A model generated the notes under the pieces. It searched no databases and was not told the DNA's origin. It was given only the letters and a program-made list of their open reading frames with translations. This document shows positions 1 to 5,668 of a DNA stretch of 5,748 bases, one piece after another. The translations under genes were made by a program, and so were the position numbers. How positions within the stretch are numbered: position 1 is the stretch's first letter; each line of letters opens with the position of its first letter. Where the stretch lies: assembly GCF_014384995.1 (NCBI RefSeq), contig NZ_JACRSY010000071.1, positions 1 to 5,748 of the forward strand, written 5' to 3'. This stretch comes from Zhenhengia yiwuensis (GTDB lineage Bacteria > Bacillota > Clostridia > Lachnospirales > Cellulosilyticaceae).

Positions 1-179
<179 letters not shown>

Positions 180-347
180 AAAGTTTGTCTCTTGACATTT
201 TGTACTGTTAAGTAGTACTGACTTGTCACTTCATGTGACTTTATGAATCGACTGGTTTAATGGTTACTATTTTATTTTTAAAGTTCATTTCTTCTTATTT
301 ATCAAGGCCTTAGCCCTGTGTGTCAGTGGCGCTGTGCCCTGCTGACT
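180..347 (-). promoter_or_regulatory. rRNA operon leader (external transcribed spacer) with boxA-like site and small hairpins
   Basis: This is the transcribed but non-mature region between the inferred rrn start (~347) and 16S. It contains several short inverted repeats. The hairpin at the extreme 5' end pairs GTCAG (346-342) with CTGAC (326-322), with an inner GGC/GCC stem. Three small stem-loops sit close to 16S: 225-239 (GTCAC/GTGAC), 202-218 (GTACT/AGTAC) and 186-197 (TGTC/GACA). They may be processing or folding elements. The RNase III stem that normally brackets 16S cannot be tested, because its 3' partner is outside the window. No protein-coding gene is supported here. Confidence 0.7.
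273..287 (-). promoter_or_regulatory. Candidate boxA antitermination site of the rrn leader
   Basis: On the minus strand this reads TGAACTTTAAAAATA. It matches 12 of 15 positions of the classical rrn boxA plus flank (TGCTCTTTAACAATA as I recall it). It lies ~60 nt inside the transcript and ~95 nt before 16S, the usual place for the NusB/NusE-loaded antitermination signal of rRNA operons. The call rests on motif similarity and position only; AT-rich DNA can give such a match by chance. Confidence 0.45.
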
Positions 348-353
348 TGATTT

Positions 354-382
354 ATTATGCACTATAACCTTGCATAAGTCAA
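354..382 (-). promoter_or_regulatory. Core promoter of the left rRNA operon (sigma-A type)
   Basis: On the minus strand a -35 element TTGACT (382-377) is followed by exactly 17 nt and a -10 element CATAAT (359-354). Each hexamer matches consensus at five of six positions. The predicted start is about position 347 (A) or 346 (G), roughly 170 nt before mature 16S. No other equally good minus-strand promoter was seen between 180 and 640. Spacing, orientation, the upstream A-tracts and the distance to 16S all fit an rrn promoter. A second rrn promoter, common in other bacteria, was not found. Confidence 0.8.
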
Positions 383-422
383 CACTATTTCTTAACTTTT
401 TTTTGCTTTTTATTACTTTTTT
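383..422 (-). promoter_or_regulatory. A-tract UP-like element upstream of the rrn promoter
   Basis: Immediately upstream of the rrn -35 hexamer, the minus strand carries phased A-runs (A6, A5, A8 and AAA, broken by GT, GC and G). In the plus listing this is the T-rich stretch 390-422. Such A/T tracts at about -38 to -75 bind the RNA polymerase alpha C-terminal domain and are a hallmark of strong rRNA promoters. The base composition and position are seen; the function is inferred. Confidence 0.6.
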
Positions 423-425
423 ATG

Positions 426-499
426 TTATCCCCATATTAAGTTTATTATCCACTTATTACACACATTTTATCCCCAAAATTATACACAGTTGTGTATAA
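426..499. promoter_or_regulatory. Cluster of six DnaA-box-like 9-mers
   Basis: Relative to the consensus TTATCCACA / TTATNCACA, the plus strand has TTATCCCCA at 426-434, TTATCCACT at 446-454, a weak TTACACACA at 457-465, TTATCCCCA at 468-476 and a consensus TTATACACA at 480-488. A further consensus TTATACACA lies on the minus strand at 491-499. The last two face each other with a 2-bp gap. Starts from 446 onward are 11, 11, 12 and 11 bp apart, close to one helical turn. The cluster lies between the rrn UP element and the glp leader, with AT-rich DNA on both sides. DnaA binding here could control the rrn or glp promoter, titrate DnaA, or mark a replication-origin-like element. No dnaA or dnaN gene is present, so a chromosomal origin is not supported from this window alone. 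Confidence 0.65.
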
Positions 500-576
500 C
501 TTTTCCCTCTTATATCTCATATTTGCTCTCTTCCTCTCATATATTTTATAGGAAGTAAATAGTTAACTCTAAGAAA

Positions 577-620
577 AAGGAAGTCCTACTATTAACATAA
601 AGGAGTTCCTTATTTTTATT
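577..620 (+). terminator. Leader terminator / attenuator candidate upstream of the glp genes
   Basis: The arms AAGGAAGTCCT (577-587) and AGGAGTTCCTT (601-611) pair over 11 positions with one G/G mismatch, around a 13-nt loop. They are followed by ATTTTTATT, so this resembles a rho-independent terminator lying in the 5' leader 30 nt before the first gene. In Bacillus subtilis the glp leaders carry such terminators and the G3P-activated antiterminator GlpP lets transcription through; GlpP homologues are common in Clostridia. A similar control is inferred here. AGGAAGT of the 5' arm also occurs at 550-556 and could pair with part of the 3' arm as a competing fold. The promoter feeding this leader was not identified: 500-576 has TATATT (540-545) and TTATAG (546-551) but no convincing -35 hexamer. 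Confidence 0.5.
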
Positions 621-649
621 AATAAATCCCCTTTGGAGGTGAATGTAAT

Positions 650-3307
650 ATGTATGATGTCATCATTATAGGGGCGGGTGTAATCGGCTGCTCTATTGCA
701 CGAGAACTTTCTAGATATAAACTTCATACACTCGTTTTAGAAAAAGAGAATGATGTATGCTGTGGGACAAGTAAAGCAAATAGTGCTATTGTCCATGCTG
801 GTTTTGATCCTCTACCTCATACTCATAAAGCTAGACTTAATGCAAGAAGCAACCTTTTGTTTGATGAACTAGCTGCTCAGCTAGACATTCCCTTTAAGCG
901 AAATGGAGCCCTTGTCCTTAATCTTAATAAGGAGGATTATCCTAAACTTATAGACCTTAAAGAACGTGGCAAACAAAATGGTGTCCCTGACCTTCAAATT
1001 CTTACGCGTTCTGAAGTAATCAGTCTAGAATCTCACCTTGCAGAAAATACCCAAATAGTCAATGCACTCTATGCGCCTACAAGTGGTATTGTCTGCCCTT
1101 TCACACTCACACTTGCTCTTGCAGAAAATGCCCATGCTAATGGTGTACACTTTAAATTCAATACCCCTGTTACCTCTATTGTTAAAGAGGAGAATACTTT
1201 CATCCTTTCTACACCTTCCGAGTCTTTTAAGGCACGTGCTGTAGTTAATGCTGCTGGTGTATTTAGTGATGTGATCAATAACAGTGTGAGCAAACATACC
1301 TTTACTATTACCCCTATTAAAGGTGAATATGACTTATTTGATAAATATGTAGGTAACCTTTTTGTTCGTACCTTGTTCCAACTACCTACTTCTAAGGGGA
1401 AGGGGATTCTTGTTACCCCTACCATCGATGGTAATTTGTTAATCGGCCCTACTGCCATACCCTGTACAGATAAAGACAATGTTAACACAACACGTTCTGG
1501 TCTAGACCAAGTGCTTGCTGGTGCTTTACGTACTACTACTTCTATCCCTATGGGGTATATAATTACTTCTTTTAGCGGACTTAGAGCTCATAATGATCAA
1601 GATGATTTCATCCTTGGTGAAGCACCTGATGTCCCTAACTTCTTTAATGCACTTGGGATTGAATCGCCTGGTCTTAGCTGCGCTCCTCTTATAGGTAAAG
1701 AATTAGCTCAAGCTATTTGTGCAAAACTTAAGCCTGCTCCTAATCCAGACTTCACTCCTACCAGGAAAGGTATTGTACGTTTTAATAGCCTTCCACTACA
1801 TAAGCAAAAAGAACTTATTAAAGAAAATCCTCTCTATGGCAAAATTGTATGCCGGTGTGAACAAATTACAGAAGCTGAAATTTTAGAGGCTATTCATAGA
1901 CCATTAGGTGCCGTAGATTTAAATGGTATTAAAAGGCGCACACGTGCTGGTGCTGGTAGATGCCAATCCGGCTTTTGCTTTATTAGAAATTCTGAACTTC
2001 TTTCTGGTATTCCGGATACAACCTATTCTACTCCTACTCTTCCTATAGAAAAAGAATATGACCTTATTATTATCGGAGGCGGTCCTGCTGGATTAAGTGC
2101 TGCTCTTGCTGCTCATAAGAAAGGGATAAGTCGTTTACTTATTATAGAAAGAGAACCTTATCTAGGGGGGATTTTAAATCAGTGTATTCATAATGGCTTC
2201 GGCCTTCATACCTTCAAAGAGGAACTTACAGGTCCTGAATATGCAGAGCGCTTTATCCGTAGTGTTCAAAAGGCTCATATTCCTTATCTACTCAGTACAA
2301 CTGTTACTTCTATTACTCCTAATAAGGAGCTTCCAGCATTAAGTCCTTCTTATGGTCTTCTTACGCTTAAAGCAAAAGCTATTATTCTCGCTATGGGATG
2401 TAGAGAAAGACCTAGAGGTGCTCTTACTATCCCAGGTTCTAGGTGCAAAGGTATTCTAACTGCTGGCACGGCACAAAAGTTGGTCAATATGAAGGGAATT
2501 ATCCCTGGTAAGGAAGTCGTTATACTTGGTTCAGGAGATATTGGACTTATTATGGCAAGGCGTATGACTTTAGAAGGTGCCCATGTTCAAGCTGTTATAG
2601 AAATTATGCCTTTCTCTAGTGGACTTAAACGTAATATTGTTCAGTGCCTAGATGATTATCAAATTCCTCTTAAGCTTAATCATACAGTTATTGAAATTCA
2701 TGGTCATGATCAAATAGAAGGTGTTACTGTTGCTGAAGTTGATGCTAATAGACAACCTATCCGTTCTACAGCAACTTTTATCCCTTATGATTTACTACTT
2801 CTTTCTGTAGGACTCCTCCCTGAGAACGAACTTTCTCGTCTGGCCAAGGTTAATCTCTCCCCTATTACAGGTGGTCCTGTTGTTACAGATACACTTGAAA
2901 CAAGTACGCCCGGCATCTTTGCCTGTGGTAATGTACTTCATGTTCATGATCTTGTAGACTATGTTTCTGAAGAAAGCTCTCTTGCAGGCGAGAAGGCTGC
3001 TGACTATATTCTTGAAGATACTCCAGATGTAAACAACCCTATTTCTGTATTCACTGAAGAAGGTATACATTACTGTATTCCTCAGTTCATTCAACCAGCT
3101 CCTATAGAACCTATTACTTTAAGATTTAGAGTGAATAAAGTTTATAAAAATGCTTATAAGCGTGTCTATTTTGATGGCACACTAGTTCTGAGAAAGAAAA
3201 AACGTATTTTTACTCCTGGTGAAATGGAAAACTTTATCCTTACACCAGATTTATTTACAGCCCATCCTAACCTTAAGTTCATCACCCTCAAAATAGAAAG
3301 GAGTTAG
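650..3307 (+). CDS. Fused GlpA-like glycerol-3-phosphate dehydrogenase / FAD-NAD(P) oxidoreductase (885 aa)
   Basis: This is a two-flavin oxidoreductase predicted to oxidise G3P to dihydroxyacetone phosphate. Residues 1-360 form a DAO-fold FAD domain with GAGVIG at 8-13, SAIVHAGFDP at 45-54 and SGLRAHNDQDDFILG near 309-323. Residues 398-443 are a BFD-type [2Fe-2S] domain with C401, C403, C438 and C443. Residues 470-885 are a pyridine-nucleotide-disulfide-type reductase: FAD motif GGGPAG at 476-481, GGILNQCIHNGFG at 506-518, a second Rossmann motif GSGDIG at 627-632 and an FACGN motif at 757-761. No signal peptide or membrane segment is seen, so it is probably cytoplasmic. The ATG follows GGAGGTGA (635-642) by 7 nt. 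These halves are normally separate adjacent genes of about 480 and 420 codons. The reaction is inferred from family and from glpK nearby; a related 2-hydroxy acid or amino acid oxidoreductase is the alternative. Confidence 0.9.
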   Translation: MYDVIIIGAGVIGCSIARELSRYKLHTLVLEKENDVCCGTSKANSAIVHAGFDPLPHTHKARLNARSNLLFDELAAQLDIPFKRNGALVLNLNKEDYPKLIDLKERGKQNGVPDLQILTRSEVISLESHLAENTQIVNALYAPTSGIVCPFTLTLALAENAHANGVHFKFNTPVTSIVKEENTFILSTPSESFKARAVVNAAGVFSDVINNSVSKHTFTITPIKGEYDLFDKYVGNLFVRTLFQLPTSKGKGILVTPTIDGNLLIGPTAIPCTDKDNVNTTRSGLDQVLAGALRTTTSIPMGYIITSFSGLRAHNDQDDFILGEAPDVPNFFNALGIESPGLSCAPLIGKELAQAICAKLKPAPNPDFTPTRKGIVRFNSLPLHKQKELIKENPLYGKIVCRCEQITEAEILEAIHRPLGAVDLNGIKRRTRAGAGRCQSGFCFIRNSELLSGIPDTTYSTPTLPIEKEYDLIIIGGGPAGLSAALAAHKKGISRLLIIEREPYLGGILNQCIHNGFGLHTFKEELTGPEYAERFIRSVQKAHIPYLLSTTVTSITPNKELPALSPSYGLLTLKAKAIILAMGCRERPRGALTIPGSRCKGILTAGTAQKLVNMKGIIPGKEVVILGSGDIGLIMARRMTLEGAHVQAVIEIMPFSSGLKRNIVQCLDDYQIPLKLNHTVIEIHGHDQIEGVTVAEVDANRQPIRSTATFIPYDLLLLSVGLLPENELSRLAKVNLSPITGGPVVTDTLETSTPGIFACGNVLHVHDLVDYVSEESSLAGEKAADYILEDTPDVNNPISVFTEEGIHYCIPQFIQPAPIEPITLRFRVNKVYKNAYKRVYFDGTLVLRKKKRIFTPGEMENFILTPDLFTAHPNLKFITLKIERS

Positions 3308-3310
3308 AAG

Positions 3311-3679
3311 ATGCATAAAGTTGAACTTACTTGTACCTGTTGCCCTTTAGGCTGCCTACTTACAGCTACTTTAGAAAATAATCAGGTCATAACTGTTACA
3401 GGTAACTCCTGCAAAATTGGCCTAGAGTATGCAAAAGAAGAATGCATTCATCCAACACGCCTTTTAACTTCTACCATACTTGTTATAAATGGGATTCTCC
3501 CTAGGGTAGCTGTTAAGACTGCAAAGCCTATCCCTAAAGAAATGATTATGCCTTGTATGGAGGCTATTAAAAAACTAAAGGTGCGAGCACCTATTAATTT
3601 GGGGGATATTATCTGCAAAGACTTAGCTCATACAGGCATTAGCCTTATTGCAACTCAAAGTATTTTAAAAACACCCTAA
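3311..3679 (+). CDS. DUF1667 small cysteine-rich partner of the G3P oxidoreductase (122 aa)
   Basis: A small cytoplasmic protein of the DUF1667 family, which in Clostridia is found next to GlpA-like and FAD/NAD oxidoreductase genes. Its biochemical role is not established to my knowledge. Residues 8-15 read CTCCPLGC (CxxCPxGC), and GNSCKIG places a fourth Cys at 34, so C8, C11, C15 and C34 could hold an iron-sulfur cluster. Further cysteines are C10, C45, C82 and C102. The family segments KTAKPIPK (69-76) and VRAPINLGDII (91-101) are recognisable, and the length is normal. The start lies 3 nt after the upstream stop codon, with AAAGGAG (3297-3303) inside the end of the previous gene, so the two are almost surely one operon and translationally close. 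It is likely an electron-transfer or assembly subunit of the fused enzyme. Confidence 0.88.
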   Translation: MHKVELTCTCCPLGCLLTATLENNQVITVTGNSCKIGLEYAKEECIHPTRLLTSTILVINGILPRVAVKTAKPIPKEMIMPCMEAIKKLKVRAPINLGDIICKDLAHTGISLIATQSILKTP

Positions 3680-3696
3680 ATCTTTACATGGTAGTA

Positions 3697-3705
3697 TGCT
3701 AGAAT
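3697..3705 (+). promoter_or_regulatory. Candidate extended -10 promoter for glpK
   Basis: The 59-nt gap before glpK contains TGCTAGAAT, an extended -10 (TGn plus TAGAAT, five of six to TATAAT). No -35 hexamer stands at 16-18 nt upstream. TTTACA at 3683-3688 is only 11 nt away, too close to work with this -10. An extended -10 can work without a good -35, so glpK may have its own start in addition to read-through from the upstream genes. The predicted start would be near 3712. This is a motif-based guess. Confidence 0.4.
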
Positions 3706-3738
3706 AACGTTATAGATGAATGAGGGGGTATTTTATTT

Positions 3739-5235
3739 ATGTCAAAATACATTATGTCATTAGACCAAGGTACTACAAGCTCTAGGTGTATTTTATTTAA
3801 TAAAAATGGTCTAATCGAAAGTGTAGCCCAAAAAGAATTTACACAAATTTATCCTAAAGCTGGATGGGTAGAACATGACCCTATGGAAATTTGGTTTACC
3901 CAAATAAGTGTTGCTACTGAAGCTATGCAAAAAATTAATGCTACTGCTAGTGATATCGCCGCTATAGGTATTACCAATCAGCGCGAAACAGCAGTAATAT
4001 GGGATAAAACAACAGGTAAACCTATTTATAATGCTATTGTATGGCAATGTCGTAGAACCTCTGATATATGTGATGTCTTAAAAGAAGAAGGCTTTGATCA
4101 GATTATTAAAGAAAAAACTGGGCTTATTATAGATGCTTATTTTTCAGCAACTAAAATTAAATGGATTTTAGATCATGTGGAAGGCGCTAGAGAAAAAGCA
4201 TTAAAAGGCCAGCTCCTCTTTGGTACAATAGATACCTGGCTTATCTGGAATCTTACAAAAGGTAAAGTACACGTAACAGATTATTCTAATGCCTCTAGGA
4301 CAATGCTCTTTAATATCCATACCCTTAAATGGGATGAGGAAATACTCACTAGATTAGATATTCCAACTAGTATGCTCCCTCAAGTTAAACCATCAAGCTG
4401 TGTATATGGACATACCAATCCTACTCTGCTAGGCGGAGAAATTCCTATTAGTGGTGCCGCTGGGGATCAACAAGCTGCCTTGTTCGGTCAGATTTGCCAT
4501 ACGCCTGGCACAGCTAAAAACACTTATGGCACAGGATGCTTTCTTCTTATGAATACAGGTGAAAAAGCTATCCTCTCTCATAAAGGTCTACTCACTACCA
4601 TCGCCTGGGGTATAGATAATAAAGTTGAATATGCTTTAGAAGGTAGTGTATTTATTGCAGGTGCTGCTATTCAATGGTTACGTGATGAGCTTCGTATGAT
4701 AGACCATGCTGCACATACTGAGACTTATGCCAATTCTGTCCCAGATTCCAATGGTGTTTATATCGTTCCTGCCTTTACAGGGCTTGGGGCACCTTATTGG
4801 GACCAGTATGCAAGAGGTACTATATTAGGCCTTACACGTGGTGTTAAGAAAGAACATTTTATTAGAGCCACTTTAGAATCATTAGCTTATCAGACTTATG
4901 ACGTACTTATGGCTATGCAAGAGGACTCTGGTATCTCCCTTAAAGCACTTAAAGTAGACGGTGGTGCATGTGCTAATAACTTCCTTATGCAATTCCAGTC
5001 AGATATACTTGGTGCAAAGGTAGATAGACCAGAAGTTATTGAAACTACTGCCCTAGGTGCAGCCTATTTAGCAGGTCTTGCTGTAGGTTATTGGAAAGAT
5101 CAAGAAGACATTAGCACCAACTGGGCCCTTTCAAAGAGTTTTACTCCAAAAATGGAATCTTCCAAACGTGAATTTCTACTTAAAGGGTGGCATAAAGCTA
5201 TCAAATGCACTAGAGAATGGGCTAAAGAAGATTAA
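3739..5235 (+). CDS. glpK: Glycerol kinase
   Basis: Cytoplasmic FGGY-family kinase that phosphorylates glycerol to sn-glycerol 3-phosphate with ATP, the entry step feeding the oxidoreductase upstream. The protein is full length (498 aa; E. coli GlpK is about 500). The N-terminal phosphate loop DQGTTSSR is at residues 9-16. The glycerol-binding residues known from E. coli have counterparts: R82-E83 in TNQRET, W102 in VWQCRRT, Y134, and D243-Q244 in GDQQAALFG. The C-terminal ATP-binding segment KVDGGACANNFLMQ is at 405-418. A purine-rich GAGGGGG (3722-3728) lies 10 nt before the ATG, and the start fits the family N-terminus. The loop that carries the HPr-phosphorylated histidine in Bacillus and Enterococcus GlpK reads HTNPTLLGGE here (225-234) and lacks that histidine. 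The gene ends directly in a terminator hairpin and is the last of the cluster. Confidence 0.98.
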   Translation: MSKYIMSLDQGTTSSRCILFNKNGLIESVAQKEFTQIYPKAGWVEHDPMEIWFTQISVATEAMQKINATASDIAAIGITNQRETAVIWDKTTGKPIYNAIVWQCRRTSDICDVLKEEGFDQIIKEKTGLIIDAYFSATKIKWILDHVEGAREKALKGQLLFGTIDTWLIWNLTKGKVHVTDYSNASRTMLFNIHTLKWDEEILTRLDIPTSMLPQVKPSSCVYGHTNPTLLGGEIPISGAAGDQQAALFGQICHTPGTAKNTYGTGCFLLMNTGEKAILSHKGLLTTIAWGIDNKVEYALEGSVFIAGAAIQWLRDELRMIDHAAHTETYANSVPDSNGVYIVPAFTGLGAPYWDQYARGTILGLTRGVKKEHFIRATLESLAYQTYDVLMAMQEDSGISLKALKVDGGACANNFLMQFQSDILGAKVDRPEVIETTALGAAYLAGLAVGYWKDQEDISTNWALSKSFTPKMESSKREFLLKGWHKAIKCTREWAKED

Positions 5236-5278
5236 AAAGGTGAGGTTATTTCTAACTTTGAAATAACCTCACCTTTTT
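5234..5278 (+). terminator. Rho-independent terminator of glpK
   Basis: A perfect 19-bp inverted repeat, AAAAAGGTGAGGTTATTTC (5234-5252) and its complement (5260-5278), encloses a 7-nt loop. The 3' arm ends in five T. The first two bases of the stem are the last two bases of the glpK TAA stop codon, so no 3' untranslated spacer exists. Because the arms start with A5 and end with T5 the element reads the same way on the minus strand and could stop transcripts from either side. It separates glpK from the convergent rRNA operon. Confidence 0.92.
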
Positions 5279-5308
5279 AGTAGTAGTGCATGTTGGTATG
5301 ATATGCTC

Positions 5309-5340
5309 TTATTATTTTAATAACCATTATAAAATAATAA
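5309..5340. repeat. AT-only inverted repeat between the convergent terminators
   Basis: TTATTATTTTA (5309-5319) and its exact complement (5330-5340) flank a 10-nt loop. The arms contain no G or C, so an RNA hairpin would be weak. It sits just beyond the rrn terminator on the minus strand and could be a back-up stop. It could also be chance in AT-rich DNA. Confidence 0.4.
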
Positions 5341-5389
5341 AACAAAAAAGCCCCAGCAACTTTTGCAATCAAAAGCTTCTGGGACTTTT
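5341..5389 (-). terminator. Rho-independent terminator of the right rRNA operon
   Basis: Read on the minus strand, AAAAGTCCCAG (5389-5379) pairs with CTGGGGCTTTT (5356-5346) through 11 positions including one T/G wobble. An inner CTTTTG/CAAAAG stem is capped by an ATTG loop. A T-run TTTTTTGTT (5349-5341) follows. It begins 5 nt after the tRNA 3' end, so the tRNA is the last gene of the operon. Confidence 0.9.
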
Positions 5390-5394
5390 ATCCA

Positions 5395-5467
<73 letters not shown>

Positions 5468-5477
5468 ATATTAAAAA

Positions 5478-5594
5478 TTTGGCAACCACCTACTCTCCCA
5501 GGCCGTCTCCAGCCAAGTACCATCGGCCGCTTTAGTCTTAACCTACGTGTTCGGTATGGGAACGGGTGTTTCCCTAAAGCGCATCGTCACCAAA
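5478..5594 (-). rRNA. rrf: 5S ribosomal RNA
   Basis: Complete 117-nt 5S gene on the minus strand. The ends TTTGGTGAC and GTTGCCAAA form the 9-bp terminal helix, with two G/U pairs. The internal CACCCGTTCCCATACCGAAC block and the GGGAGAGTAGG block near the 3' end are diagnostic. It sits 74 nt downstream of 23S and 10 nt upstream of tRNA-fMet in the same transcript. The exact ends are inferred from the helix. Confidence 0.97.
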
Positions 5595-5668
5595 AATATT
5601 TGAGTATTTAATTCGTCTTTCTTATACTCTCAAAAACAAATACTGCAACAAGTTAACCTTGTTTTTTA
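5595..5668 (-). other. 23S-5S internal transcribed spacer with two inverted repeats
   Basis: This is the spacer processed out of the rRNA precursor. It holds a small stem with AACAAG (5647-5652) and CTTGTT (5658-5663) just after 23S, and another with GAGTAT (5602-5607) and ATACTC (5624-5629) just before 5S. Both could be processing sites for the flanking rRNAs. No tRNA lies in this spacer. Confidence 0.6.

Noticed and set aside
192..197. Perfect TTGACA on the plus strand in the rRNA leader
   Set aside because: No -10 element stands 16-18 nt downstream and no plus-strand gene follows within 400 bp, so it looks accidental.
426..499. DnaA-box cluster as the chromosomal origin oriC
   Set aside because: Clostridial origins sit next to dnaA and dnaN, and neither is present. 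The cluster is kept only as a DnaA-binding candidate.
523..551. TTGCTC and TTATAG with a 17-nt spacer as the glp operon promoter
   Set aside because: The spacing is right, but both hexamers match consensus poorly, so the promoter is left unassigned.
370..558. Plus-strand open frame of 62 codons starting with TTG, hydrophobic
   Set aside because: It overlaps the rrn promoter, UP element and DnaA-box cluster, has no ribosome binding site, and its residues (mostly Phe, Leu, Ile, Tyr, Ser, His) are what T-rich DNA gives when translated.
1025..1488. Open frames on both strands inside the fused oxidoreductase gene (minus 1025-1297 and 1069-1488, plus 1062-1244)
   Set aside because: They are shadows of a clearly conserved coding frame, lack ribosome sites and resemble no family.
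2795..3094. Minus-strand open frame of 99 codons opposite the oxidoreductase 3' part
   Set aside because: It is antisense to a conserved FAD domain, with no start signals and no recognisable motif.
3683..3705. TTTACA and TAGAAT as a classical -35/-10 pair for glpK
   Set aside because: The spacer is only 11 nt, far from 17. Only the extended -10 is kept as a candidate.
3811..4047. Minus-strand open frame of 78 codons opposite glpK
   Set aside because: It is antisense to the conserved N-terminal kinase domain and has no supporting signal.
5647..5667. Hairpin AACAAG/CTTGTT followed by a T-run on the plus strand, resembling a terminator
   Set aside because: It is antisense to the 23S-5S spacer with no plus-strand gene before it. 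On the minus strand, which is transcribed, no T-run follows the stem, so it is better read as a processing stem.
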